A stretch of 64,000 nt of DNA from Purshia tridentata (lineage: Eukaryota > Streptophyta > Magnoliopsida > Rosales > Rosaceae): contig QANT01007852.1 of NCBI GenBank assembly GCA_003254885.1, forward strand, positions 1 to 64,000, given 5' to 3'. Position 1 is the stretch's first letter, and the number at the start of each line of letters is the position of its first letter. The notes beneath the pieces were generated by a model. It had not been told where the DNA came from, did no database searches, and saw nothing but the letters and a program-made list of their open reading frames with translations. This document shows positions 38,757 through 50,624 of the stretch, one piece after another. Both the position numbers and the translations under genes were made by a program.

Positions 38757-39967
38757 CGCACGTTGAACAGAAAGGGGAGCGGGAGGTACCCGGAGATCCC
38801 AAACCAAAGAGAAGTGCCTATCATGGAGCAGCACCTTCCTTATTTGGTACTCAAGCTTCCATGGTCACTACCCAACGTTACAAGGGCGAGGTACCTAATG
38901 TACTTGAAAATGTTCAAAGGACCTTCAACCCCAAGGTTGCGAACGGTCTCTCCTGCGTGTCTCACATGGACAATCATGCAACAAAAAAAATGGGTAGGAG
39001 ACGCACCCGTAAGTCGCAAGGTCCTTCACCTTTAGCTTTAGCGAGGAACTAATGCAAATACAAGAGCACCTTATAAATAGTTATAAAAGAAAGGAAAAAG
39101 CGGACGTGCGAAGGTCCTTACTAAAATGCATCCCTTCTCAAAGGTATACATTTGTGGGGGCAATTGTGGGGACCAAGGGTAATTTTCATAAATGCCCAAG
39201 GTTAGAAGAGACAAATGATCAAATGCGGAGGTACTCACACCAATGAAAAGTTCCTACCACGAACTTCTACCAAATATCAAAGGACCTACTCCTTAAACGA
39301 AGCCATGGACTACCTACGCTAGGTAGTCGCTCCATTAGGTACTCACCTAATAAGGTAGTCACCTAATAAGGTAGTCTCCTATCACTAAGGTACTATAGAG
39401 ATCACCACTACCTACACATGAGGAACGGACGTTACTCGAAGGCGCACAACCCAACTATGGACCTACAATGGTAAGTTCCGCATTAGGGGTGCTCCATCCG
39501 GTACGAACCACTACAAAAAGGAGTACCTTCATGCGACATGGAGCAGAGGACCTCCGCGAACTTCACATAAAGCAAGGAAATAGACTCCTACTACAATTGG
39601 ACCTCTCCAATAACACAAACTGAGCTTGAATCCTTCCCAAATAAGGATTCAAGCATAGAAGTTCAATCCTATATGGATTATACTTCCCGGTGATTACAAG
39701 TTCAATGAACTTACAATCCTAAGGCCATGAGGATTAGCTCATCCTCTATATAAACGCTCTCACAATCTCATTCGAAGGTAAGAAATTCTAAGCTCTAAGC
39801 CCACTGCTTTGAGTTATTGATCGATCTTGTTTACTAACTTGACCGTCGGAGAGCCGTTGGCCGGCACCACACCGGTGCCTTCTAACCTCCCGGAGGTCCG
39901 TTCGTGTTTGCAGGGTCGTTGATTTTCCAAGTCTAGCCTTTTGGAGAATTCGTGTTACAACAATAGG

Positions 39968-40343
39968 TATAGGTACAACATTGGTTATAAATGATAGGAG
40001 AGATAGTAAGTAATAATAATGTGTAATGTAATTACTATTTTAATTTCCCAAGTAGGCCACGGCTCATCTACCTACCATTCAATTTGCATCTTACAATTTT
40101 AAAGACGAGTAGTTGATGAATCACGTTTGCTTGCTTTCAAAAAACGACGAGGCAAGTGGGCACCTACATGTCGGCCATGTCTCCCCTTTCGAAAAGCATT
40201 TTTCTTTTGTTTTTCGGAAACCTCACCGAATTTATTCCTCCTAATCTAATGCACCAAATGTAAATAAAATAAAACAACTGGTTTATTTTTGGGTGTCGCA
40301 CCAAACTTTGTTATTAATAAGGGTTGAAACCTGTTGACTATAT
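39968..40343. other. Spacer with no recognised content
   Basis: AT-rich sequence without a supported gene or repeat. Confidence 0.4.
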
Positions 40344-40813
40344 GGGCTCATTTGTTTTTCTAAATTGATTTCCAAGAATTGATTTTCTATGCATTTTTCA
40401 AGGTGAAAAGAATGTAAAATTTTCATTGTTGTGTTTAGTAACGCTAAGAATGTAAATAAGAATTACCCTTTTATTTCTATTCCTATGTTTGATAAGTATA
40501 GGAATAAGAAATAAAAATTATCCAATTATCCGATTATATCCTCTGAGTATGAAAAGAATATGTAATAAATGGTTGGCTAGATTTGAAATTTTAAAAAATT
40601 GATGAGGATACATTTGTCTAAAAAATATACAATAAATGTTTTCCCAAAAGAGTGGAAGACAAAACCGAAGCTTGAGCAAGGGTATCATTTTCCCCCAATA
40701 GGAGTATCAGGTTCAATTGAGTCAATAAATTATTTCCTCTTTCTACACTTACCAAATGTGGGAATGAAATTGGTTTCTCATTCCCAAACCTCCAAAACTT
40801 GAACCAAATGGGC
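40344..40813. mobile_element. MITE-like element of about 470 bp
   Basis: The left end GGGCTCATTTGTTTTTC and the complement of the right end, AGCCCATTTGGTTCAAG, form an imperfect inverted repeat of the GGGC..TTTGGTT type common in plant Harbinger-like MITEs. Interior sequences near both ends are also inverted (GATTTCCAAGAATTG; complement of CATTCCCAAACCTCC). AT-rich flanks make the target duplication unclear. Confidence 0.45.
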
Positions 40814-40852
40814 TTTATATGTCTACAAAAATATACAAGGGGACACATTTTA

Positions 40853-43195
40853 TGTTAGTGTATAAAAGGTTTCTCTTTAGGTAGTACTCAACTAGTGGAT
40901 TGCTTACATGTGTCTTAGTTTGTTGTTAGACACAGTTAGTTTTGTTGTCTGTAAGCATATATACTCTTACTTACTGTAAGATTGATTAATGAAGATAAAG
41001 CACTTCTTGATTTCTCTATGTCTCTGCTTTTCTTCATTTTGTGATCATGGTTTCAGAGCCCTAGGCTCACGCCATTGTTGATCCTTTGTGGAGCTCTGTG
41101 TTACTATGATTTCATGCGATAGTTGTGGTATTGCTCTTTATTCATTTGTGATCTTTTGGTGAAGTAAGTGTCCTCTGATTTCTTTTTCACAAGGTTGAGA
41201 AATTGAAGCTTGTGTATGATATTTTTTGCGATCTTTGAAGTTTTGTGTCTAAAAGTTGAGTGGATGTTGCCGATTGGTTTTGTTAGATTAGGTATTTTTT
41301 GGTGATTTGGTGATTTGGTGATTTAGTGATTTGGTGATTTGGTATTTTAGTGAAGAAAAGTGATTTTTTGAAGTTTCTTGAAATGACGATTGCAAGTGAA
41401 GTGGATGGTTTACTACCTTTTTTGACTTTGAGGTTGAATGACTCTCATTACTTGAAAGGGAGTGTTGTAACGCGAATTCTTGAAAAGGCTAAACTTCGAA
41501 AATCAATGACCCTGCAAACACGAACAGACCTCCGGGAGGTTAGAGGGCACCGGTGTGGTGCCTGCCAACGGCTCTCCAACGGTCAAGTTAGTAAATAAGA
41601 TCAATTATGAACTCAAAGCAATGGGCTCAGAGCTTAGAATTTCTTACCTTTGAATGGGATTTTGAGAGCGTTTATATAGAGGATGAGCTAATCCTCATGG
41701 CCTTAGGATTGTAAGTTCATTGAACTTGTAATCACCGGGAAGTATAATCCATATAGGATTGAACTTCTATACTTGAATCCTTATTTGGCAAGGATTCAAG
41801 CTCAGTTCGTGTTATTACAGAGGTCCAATTATAGTAGGAGTCTGTTTCTTTGCTTCATGTGAAGTTTGTGGAGATCCTCCACTTGATGCCCGTGTGGAGG
41901 TACTCTTTCTTTGTAATGGTCCGTATCAGGGGTGGTACTTCCCGTATATAAGTAGTAGTTACCTCTATAGCACCTTAACGGCAAGGGGCTACCCTGTTGG
42001 TTGACTTTCTTGCCAAGCGACTACTTAGTGCAGGTAGTCCCTTGTTTCGTTTAAGTAAGGAGTAGGTCCTTCGATATCCATGGTAGATATTACCTCGATG
42101 TATTAGTACTACAGTACCTTTACCATTTGTCTATACTTGCCCTTAGGCATATATAGAAATTATTCTTGGTCCCCACAGGGAGCTTTCAAGTGCGGAATGT
42201 ACTGAGTGGCCATGGTTTCTTTGATTTCTTGGATGGGTCAATTGTATGTCCACCAAAGTTTGTACTTAATGAAGATGGTGCAAGTACCCCTGAGATTAAT
42301 CAGGCATTTACTGATTGGCATAAGACTGATAAACCTCTTTCTAGCTTGATAATGGCCTCATTTATTGAAGATTCAATGGAATATATTCTTGATTGTTCCT
42401 TTGCTCATGAAGCTCGGATGAGTGTTAGAGAAAGGTATAGCACTGATTCCAGGTCTACAATCATGAAACTTAAGACTAATTTTTAGACATTGCAGAAGGG
42501 AGATGATAATGTAGAAAGGTTCCTTATGAGAATAAAGCATGCTAGAGCACAACTAGCCATAGTAGGTGTTCATGTAACTGATGATGATGCTTATTTTATT
42601 GCTTTAAATGGACTACCTAATGAGTTTGATCCAGTTAAAGCTGTGTTAAGGGGTCATCAAGGACCAATGGCTATGAAAGAATTCAGATCCCAACTACTTG
42701 CTGCCGAACATGATATCAACAAAAAATTGAACCTTGCCTTGGCATCTGGCCCGACAATGTCGGATATGGTGGCAAAATTCCCTGTGCCAAGTGGAGCTTC
42801 TTCTAGCAATGTTAATGGCTCTAGGAATCAGTTTAGTGGTACTTCAAATGGTACTTGTCATAACAACAATGGTGACGTATATTTGAATGGAATTTATAAT
42901 AATATTGGTGGAGGCCAATCTAGTGGTGGCAGATAGAGCAACAACTATCACAATGGTGGACATTGGAATAATACTGGTGTTCGACATGGTAACTTTGGTA
43001 GATTTAATTCTGGTAATGGAGGAAGAGGTTGGTATAATGGAAGCAACAATGTTAGGTAATCTAATTGGAACAGTTCTGGTTGGAACAATTGAGGAAGACA
43101 AGTTCCAAAATGTCAAATCTGCTCTAAAAGAGGCCATACTGCTGTGAATTGTCCTGCTAGAGCACCTCTTATTGCGTTCAATCATTTTGGGAAAG
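40853..43195 (+). mobile_element. Copia-type remnant: LTR end, primer site and gag
   Basis: At 41049-41060, TGGTTTCAGAGC resembles the initiator-Met tRNA primer site (TGGTATCAGAGC) next to a 5' LTR whose left edge may be near 40853. Gag-coding sequence of the Ty1/copia type follows (about 41382-43190), including YFIALNGLPNEFDPVKAVLR and, near 43110, a CCHC-like knuckle ending in CPARAP. A Ty3-type solo LTR (41463-42177) splits it. Nothing downstream of gag and no 3' LTR remain. The copy has several breaks. Confidence 0.7.
41463..42177 (-). mobile_element. Solo LTR nested in Copia gag (copy F)
   Basis: A 715-bp LTR in minus orientation (TGTTGTAACGCG on the plus strand at its left edge, CCTTGGTCCCCACA at its right), flanked by a perfect target duplication GGGAG (41458-41462 and 42178-42182). 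It resembles the LTR of copy B more than those of A, C or D. Its position inside Copia gag shows it inserted after the Copia element. Confidence 0.9.
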
Positions 43196-43474
43196 GGTGG
43201 GTCCAAAAAAAAGGCATAAAGACCTTTTTGGTCCCTATACTTTGGCTCTATCGCGAATTAGTTTGCTTACTTTTAATTTGCAATTTTTAAGGACTGTACT
43301 TTGTAGAACGCAGCAATCAAGTCTATTCCGTCATGACTTTGAACTTGAGTGACGGAAAATGCTAATGTGGCATCACATGACTGCCAAATAGGCTTGACCT
43401 TCCACCTGGCCTAATCACATTTCGGCATGTGCCATTAATTTTTTATTTTTAACAATAGTTCGAGTTTTTATTTT
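43196..43474. other. Short segment between Copia remnant and LTR G
   Basis: Contains TTTTTGGTCCCTATACTTTG, a motif often seen at the edges of plant interspersed repeats. No other structure is seen. Confidence 0.3.
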
Positions 43475-44238
43475 TGTTATAACACGAATTCTCTAAAAGG
43501 CTATACTTGGAAAATCAAAGGCCCTGCAAACATGAACAAACCTTCAGGAGGTTAGAGGGCACCGGTGTTGTCCCAGCCAACGGCTCTCGATGGTCAAGTT
43601 AGTAAATAAGAACGATCAACGACTCAAAGCAATGGGTTAGAGCTTAGAATTACCTACACTCAAATGAGATTATGAGAGTGTTTATATAGAGGATGAGCTA
43701 ATCCTCATGGCTTTAGGATTGTAAGTTCATTGAACTTGTAATCACTGGGAAGTATAATCCATATAGGATTGAACTTCTCTGCTTGAATCCTTATTTGGGG
43801 AGGATTCAAGCTTAGTTCGTGTTATTAGAGAGGTCCAATTGTAGTAGGAGTCTATTTCCTTGCTTCATGTGAAGTTTGTGGAGGTCCTCCGCTCCATTTC
43901 GCATGGAGGTACTCCTTTTTGTGGTGGTTTATATCGGATGGAGCGCCTCTCATACGGAACTTACCATGGTAGATCCAAGTTGGATTGTGCGCTTTCGGAT
44001 AAGGTCTGTTTCTCATATGTAGGTAGTGGTGATCTCATAGTAGCTTAGTGACAGGACCACCTAAATTAGGCGACTACCTAGCTGAAGGTAGCTTGCCTAT
44101 TTGTTTAATTGAGAGGTGGGTCCTTAGGTATTAGAAGGTTACGGTAGGTACCACCTTGTAATATTGGCGCTATCTCATCTTTACCGTTTGTCCATATTTG
44201 CCCTTGGGCATATGTAGAAATTATCGTTGGTCCCCACA
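43475..44238 (-). mobile_element. 3' LTR of a truncated Ty3-type element (copy G)
   Basis: A 764-bp minus-orientation LTR. Read on the minus strand, TTGGGAGCAAT lies directly before TGTGGGGACC; this is the polypurine-tract position, so this is the 3' LTR and interior sequence lies at higher coordinates (from 44239). No 5' LTR was found within the next 3 kb, so the copy is truncated or rearranged. Confidence 0.75.
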
Positions 44239-44345
44239 ATTGCTCCCAAAGTGTATTTCTTGGAGAGCTTTGAGGAGGGATGCACTTTAATAAGTACCAT
44301 CTGGCGCGCACCAGTGGCACGTTTGCTTTTTTTTTTTTTTTTGGG

Positions 44346-44650
44346 TGGTACCTCCTATTAATTTGAGGTACACCCAAATTGATTGAAGTAGTACCTCAAT
44401 TAATTTTTTCGTACTTCAAATTTTGTGGTAGTACCTCAATTAATTTTTGAGTACCTTAAATATTGCGGTAGTACCTTAACTAGCTTTTGAGTACCTGAAA
44501 CTTGGTGGTAGTACCTCCAATAATTTTTGAGTACCTCAAATATTGCGGTAGTACCCCAATTGATTTTTGAGTACCTCAAATATTGTGGTAGTACCTCAAG
44601 TAGTTTTTGAGTACCTCAAATATTTGTTGTAGTACCTTTTCAAATTGAGA
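44346..44650. repeat. 40-bp minisatellite, about 7-8 copies
   Basis: A degenerate tandem array with unit GTAGTACCTCAATTAATTTT followed by TGAGTACCTCAAATATTGYG. It lies in the presumed interior of copy G and shares the GTACCT motif that is frequent in the interior of copy D. Confidence 0.75.
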
Positions 44651-45439
44651 AGCTTAAAATTTATGGTAGTGCCTCAATTTTCGGGTTCCAAATTGTGGGG
44701 GGAGGAGGAGAGGTCCTCTTAATTTTATTTGGCACGTTCCTTCTTCTTTTGAATTCCAAAAAAAAAAGGAGGAACTCTCCTTATCTTTCTCTCTTCTTTT
44801 TGAAATTTGAATTGGATTCAACCACCTTATCTCTCCCTTCTTTTTGAATTTCGAAAGTTCCCTTTGTCCCCCTTTCCGCTTCTTTCCTTTATCTGTTCTT
44901 TCAAATTATGAAAATCTACCTGATCTCTCGTTGTCCTTGAGTTCCGAACAGAGAGGTCCTTACCTTTTCTTTCTTTCTTTTTTTGAACTTTTCAGAAATT
45001 TCCCTTTATCTCTCCTTCAATTAATTTGAATTTTGAAAGGCAAACTCATATCTCTTTGGGTCTTCTTAGGAAATCCGAAACTAAGGGGTCCTTATCTTCC
45101 TGTCTTCTCCTTGAATTCAGACGGACCATCTCATCCTTCCCATTGGATTTCGAAAATTTCCTATTACCTCTCCTTCCCTTTTTCCTCTTATCTTTTTATT
45201 TCCAAATTCTCTCTTTTCATTATTTATCCACGCCTCCTTGTACCTCACCAACATCCAAACGTTTGAAGCTCCTTTGGTCCGAGCCACCTTGGGTTCGAAC
45301 TCAACCACTTTGAAATATTGCATCTGTGCTGCCGCTGTTGCACATAGCGCCACTGCTGCTCCTCCACTATCAGCTTGTGTTGCCTTTTACTTGTTTCTTG
45401 TATCTGTTTTCGGTTGGTTTTTCTTTGGTGGCTTTCCAG
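44651..45439. other. CT-rich low-complexity segment
   Basis: Strongly pyrimidine-rich on the plus strand, with repeated CTTATCTCTCC and TTTTTGAATTTCGAAA-like phrases. Open frames here are Phe/Ser/Leu-rich low-complexity translation. It may be the leader of the following gypsy-associated ORF. Confidence 0.4.
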
Positions 45440-45469
45440 GGAGAACAAGGCCCTATCCCTCGGGTTCAA

Positions 45470-45940
45470 AGATGGATAAGCTTTTAATAAGTTTCTTGAA
45501 CGCTTTCATCCGGATTGCCCTCAAGATGTGAAGATTGTTGTCGACCCATCGGGAAAGGCGGAGGTTGACTGTCTGCAGGAAGAAGAGTCTCAACCTATCA
45601 AATTTTATGCCCACATCACCGAATTGGGGTAAGGCTTCCTTTCTCTCTATTTCAAAGGAATTTCCTTCACCAGTATGGATTGACCCCTTGCCAATATACG
45701 CCCAATTCCTTTAAATTGTTGTTGGGTTTTGAGAGATTGGTGAACTTTTATGGTATTGAATTGGGTTTGGGTGAGTTTAAGAGCTTGTTTAGGGTGTCTC
45801 TGTTTGAGAAGGGGAGATTATACATTGCTTGCCACGCGCGGGAGGGTGGAAAGGCCAATCTTTTTTCCAACCATGATCGCAATGGCAAGAGCCACATGGA
45901 GGATGTGGTGGTGGTTTCGGGTAATTGGGGTAGATAAGAA
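45470..45940 (+). pseudogene. Gypsy-type transposon-associated ORF remnant
   Basis: Translated segments such as FHPDCPQDVKIVVDPSGKAE, SQPIKFYAHITELG and NSFKLLLGFERLVNFYGIEL resemble the plant 'putative gypsy type transposon' domain (Pfam PF04195 style), often carried by gypsy-related elements. It runs on the plus strand, opposite to LTR G. It is broken in several places. Confidence 0.45.
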
Positions 45941-47361
45941 GCAATTTATATATAGACCCAAAAGACCAAAAAAAGCAAAACAGAAGCCAACACATAAACT
46001 TCTATAAAGGCAATAACAGTCTCCCATCATTTTTGACCATATGGGATACCAGTATATTACCTATATTGCACTCCCACCAAGGTAATGTATATATATAGAC
46101 TATATAAAGATTACAAAGCAAAAGTTTAAAAAAAAAGTAGCCAACAAAGTAAAAAACCCAAGCAAAACTGTCCCTAACCTACAAATATAAAAATTGGGTA
46201 GGACCAAGATTTGAATATTAACATAGAGGGATTGATTAGTGCGAGGACCAAAGGAGGAGAGAGCACATGCAAGCCTAATTAAGTGGACCATCTTTTGATG
46301 GAGAGCTGCTAGCTGCTAGCTACTGCTACTAGACCTCTGCTTTAGAATAATGGAATTGGAAACTGTTGGCTACGACTTACGAGTTCCAACAACCACCACA
46401 ATATTTGACAAAGTTGCTTCTTGCACTGTCTCTTTCTTGGGTTTTCAGTACCAAATTAAAGCAGGCCGGCCATGTTGAGAAGTAAACACATGCAACTCTG
46501 CTGTACTTGGCAACTTGGCTTTCATATTATGTTTGAATAGACCCAAAATTGAGTTCTCACATGGGAGATGAATCAGATGATAGCTCTCTGCAGGTTCTCT
46601 AGCTTTGGAGTTTTTATCAGACGTCACATTAGAAATTTCGTTTGTTTGGCTATATTCACATGTTTTTATGCACTATGACTTCTAAATATAGATATGCTCT
46701 TGCATTATTGCATATATTATATACTATAATATAAGTTCGTTTATTTACATATAAGTTGGTATCGTTTATTTACTTATAAGTTGGTATTCTTGTTATAAGT
46801 CTAGTTAGTTATCATATGATATTGATCATATCCATGTAACTTAATCTTAGATAAGTTCAAATTATTTAAATGGTCCAAACTAATTCTAATTAAGTGTATC
46901 ATTCATACCATGAGTAAAGTTTGAGCCTTATTTATCTTCTTCAGGTTAATTTTATTAGCATAAAAGAAAGATAATCGAATTTGATATTTTTGAAATTGAA
47001 TAAGAATCATGAGTTTCAATCACAAAATGTGTGAACTTTCAATCTGAAAAGTTGAATTTGACCTAAAACTTATGACCAAAATAGTAGATCAAAGCCTTTA
47101 TTAATTACTTGCACTTCGAGCTAAATCGGATATATAAGACATAAGTCTTAATTAACCAACCAACAAAATCTCATCAATTATGGGAGGATGATCAGCTATT
47201 AATTTTTGCTTTTTACTTTTTACCTTAAAATTAAGCTCTTCATCTGTCCATATATACATATAGAACATGGTCACCCACCTTCCATATTGGTGACAACTAA
47301 ATGAGCTCAATCCTCTGAGTTTAATGATAAAAATTCTAATGACTGTTAGCGTTAAGAGGGA
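45941..47361. other. Intergenic spacer, no gene recognised
   Basis: AT-rich DNA with short unconserved frames only. A short CTGCTAGCTGCTAGCTACTG simple repeat is near 46306. The last three bases before the CACTA element (CAA, 47362-47364) are its target duplication. Confidence 0.4.
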
Positions 47362-48277
47362 CAACACTACTGCAAAAACATCAATATACATTACTATCAT
47401 AGATATTAATTTTAACGAATTCAATATTGTAAAAGGTTTTAATATCAGTTGGATTTTTAGTTTTTTGAAACTGATGTCTAAACATATTTATATATTGCCA
47501 GGTTCCAAATTTGATATCTAAAGTTTTTGGTATTTTGTAGAAATCGATATATAATATATTTGTTTCAGCTAAAAAAAAAAAAAGAATAAAATTTTTTTGA
47601 CTACATTCCCACACTTAGACCCGATACCCCCCCCTCTCAAACACAAACAGAAACACTCAGGCTTTACTCACCCTGAGCTCTCTCTGTCTCACACCTTCAC
47701 TAATCGAGACCACCTGGGTTCTCTCTTTCTCTTTGTCCTCTTCTCTCTATCTCATGATTCTCATCCTGGGTTCTCTCTTTCTCTCTGTCACAGAAGCTCA
47801 TCGCCATAACTGATTTGGGTTTAATCTTTTTTTCTATTTAGGGTTTCATGCAATGAAGTTCCTCTATGAGTCGCTGCCTTCTCTATTTTCACTTCCCTTT
47901 CTTCGAATCAATCGGCGAGTTCTTATTCAAACCCTAACTTCATAATTTCTATTAATTTAAGGTTGGGTTTTTTCTTCAATCGCTAATTCTCAAACGTTCT
48001 GAATTGTGGATAGTAAATTTCTGTATATACGATTGTGGGTGAGGAAAGGGTGCGATTGGGTTTTGGGAACATGTCTTGATTTTCCTTTTATTTTTATTTT
48101 TATTTTTCCCTTTTTTCAACTCTACGTTCATTTAATTTGAGATTAGGGCTTACATGTAGTAGTGGAAATCAAATCGCCTCTTTCTTAAAGTTTATTTATG
48201 GCTTCAATGTTAATTCTCTAATTACCTTTCAATATTATGCTTTTCAATCGCCTCAGATTGTTCAATGGATTCTTTCT

Positions 48278-48279
<2 letters not shown>

Positions 48280-48347
<68 letters not shown>
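48280..48347. repeat. Poly-T tract of about 68 bases
   Basis: An uninterrupted T run inside the CACTA element. It could be the poly-A tail of an inserted retroposon in reverse, but no LINE or SINE body was recognised beside it. Its length is prone to assembly error. Confidence 0.9.
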
Positions 48348-50497
48348 CCAGTTTTTCCTTTGGATATCATGACTTTTTTTATACTTCAGTTGCTTTGGTA
48401 AAGAGAAAAATCCAGCATACCTGAAAAGGGTGTTTAATAAGTTGCAACTATACTTGGATATCCCTTGTTTATTAACTTATTATCCCTTGTTTAATAAGTA
48501 TGCGGATTTTTTTTCTCTAATATGCTATAATCAGTGGAGAATGTAGATTCAGCTAAAAGGGTAATATTCTATTGTTCACATAACCTTGATGATGTTCAGC
48601 AGTACAGCGCCGGATTGATGATGTTCCATCCCAATTAGAACTCCTCAGGTATGTCTTCCTTGTTTCACTTTATAGATCTTAGGCTTCTATAGCATTTAGA
48701 TTGTAGGTGGTTTCTGAGTAATAACAAGTTTGAAGAATTTAGATGAATTGGATTTAGTTGAAGGAATAGTGTGTGTGAAAGTAATGGGTCATTTTGTGTC
48801 TTAAGTTGTTTTGCGTGGTTTGAAGTGTTGTTAGACTAAGGAACAATTGAAGGCCTTTCATAAGCAGTATACTGTCATATATACAGAGTACTGTGTTCTT
48901 GTTTTTACAACAGGGTTGGGGATTAGTGTAGTCAGGCACTTCATACAAAGTTTGTCATGGGGGGTCGAGAAAAAAGAAATACTAGGTACATATAAAATTT
49001 CTTGTACCAATTTGCAGCAAAATATAAATATATTTATGGTATATGACCTTTTATTTGTTCTTAAATTAAATGCAAACTGAAAAATATTATATCTATATAA
49101 GTTTTTCTGCAAGCTAGAAATTTGCAGCTAATGTTGCTTAAAGCTGAGAGGCATTTTTTTTTTAATTAATTGTTCCATCACCGGTCTTAATACTTAGCTA
49201 CCAGCCAATTAAAAACATTAGTCATATTTAGTGGGACAGTGAAGAATGTCGGCAGAACCTGATGAAGTGAAACAACATACAAATAATTACTGGTTTATAT
49301 GTAAGATTAAAGTCAAGTGCAACTGTGCAAGTGAATGCCAAATAGTGATCAAGGATTGGGCTTGTCTTGCCTTTGAGACAGCATTGCTCTTCTTCACATT
49401 CCCCACAGAATTAAAGTACTACTAGCATGTTTGGGATGGGATGGTTCCTTTGTTTCCCTTTTAGTCTCAAATCACTTGTATTACTCTTTTCCATGTAGTT
49501 GGCTTTAAATTGGCTGCATGTATGCTCAACAACTTCTGGTCATCTTCTAATCTTCAACAACTTCTGATCATCTTCTAATCTTAAAATTGCATCTATGCAG
49601 TACGTCCTACACTAGTTGTGTGTACATTCTTCTAAAAAGCTTGAATTCAGTTTTTTTTTTTTTTTTTTTTTACCAAAATAAAAAAGCAAATGCAAATGCC
49701 AATGTCGATAATACATATATGTAGAGTTGCTTGGTCTGATATTCATAGTCATAAGTGATGAAAAGCATTTATATCTCCTGAACCATATATTGAAAACCCC
49801 ATGAAATATTGAATATAACTTGCTTCATTTCACAAACAAAGCTACCAAAGAGGCTTTCATTATACAGATTTGGGAGGGCTTCTTGAGGGTCCAATTTGTC
49901 CATATGAAAATTCTTAGAGGCTTTTATTAATCTCATCTCCTTTTCCCCTCTTATATTAGAATTGCTCAGCCTTTGTCTCTGTAATTTTGGCTTAAACATA
50001 AAGCTAGCTACCCACCATGCTAAAGCAGTAGTATACTATATATAGTTACACCTAAAGAGGAGTGTTACTCTTGACCTTTCTTATTGTATTTAATTAGTCA
50101 CTTGCAGAGAGTATGAACCTGTTACTTTATTTGCTTTCTTCCATCTTCTAATCTTGGACCATTGCCAGAGGTTAACTAAATCATGCCTGAAAATATTAAT
50201 CAATATTTGTCTAGAGAAGGTGGCCTATGAGTATTTGAAGCATCTTGATTGACAGAAAGATAATTCTGAAAGGCTTAATTTTAACGCTCTTTCCAGCAGG
50301 GATAATATATATATATATATGTTGAGTTCATAATCGATTTTGTTTAGGTGGAATCATTTTGATATGTTGCTAAAATTATTTCAATAATTTATGTGTTCCT
50401 ACAATGAATTCTGCTCTAGTAAGGTTTCTTTGTATTTTAATTTATTCTTGCAAATATGTTTGTTTCTATCAATATATGTAGGTTGCAGAGCACATGG

Positions 50498-50538
<41 letters not shown>

Positions 50539-50540
50539 TA
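50498..50540. repeat. (CT)n(CA)n compound microsatellite
   Basis: A CT run followed directly by a CA run and ATATAT, inside the CACTA element. Confidence 0.9.
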
Positions 50541-50580
50541 TATCTCTCAACCGTTAAGTCCTATATTCTAGCTCAATGTG

Positions 50581-50624
50581 AAGGTCACTCTATGTTAAAG
50601 AGTGTTTTAACATAGAGTGACCTT
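50581..50624. repeat. Perfect 19-bp inverted repeat (hairpin)
   Basis: The arm AAGGTCACTCTATGTTAAA (50581-50599) and its exact complement (50606-50624) are separated by GAGTGT. Just after it, a 24-bp phrase starting TTATGGAACAAGTACTAGAC is duplicated (50624 and 50659). No run of Ts follows, so a terminator role is not implied. Confidence 0.85.

Larger units (their letters stand above)
32352..39962 (+). mobile_element. Complete gag-only Ty3-type LTR element (copy D)
   Basis: The two LTRs (32352-33149 and 39165-39962, 798 bp each) start TGTGGGGACC and end ACAACA. They are flanked by a perfect target duplication ATAGG (32347-32351 and 39963-39967). By eye the LTRs differ at only about 1% of positions, so the insertion is young. 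A polypurine-like TTTGTGGGGGCAAT precedes the 3' LTR. The interior begins ATTGGTGCTTTCATTGAGA and has a gag region (about 33239-34600) with a capsid-type domain. The remaining 4.5 kb (34600-39164) has no recognisable protease, reverse transcriptase or integrase but is dense in short GTACCT/GGTCCT motifs. This fits a non-autonomous TR-GAG-like element that relies on a partner. The gag is broken in a few places. Confidence 0.9.

Noticed and set aside
48137-48424. 95-aa frame with a long Phe run
   Set aside because: It arises from the poly-T tract and has no other protein-like content.
50581-50624. Intrinsic terminator
   Set aside because: The perfect stem is not followed by a T run and such terminators are not used by plant nuclear genes.
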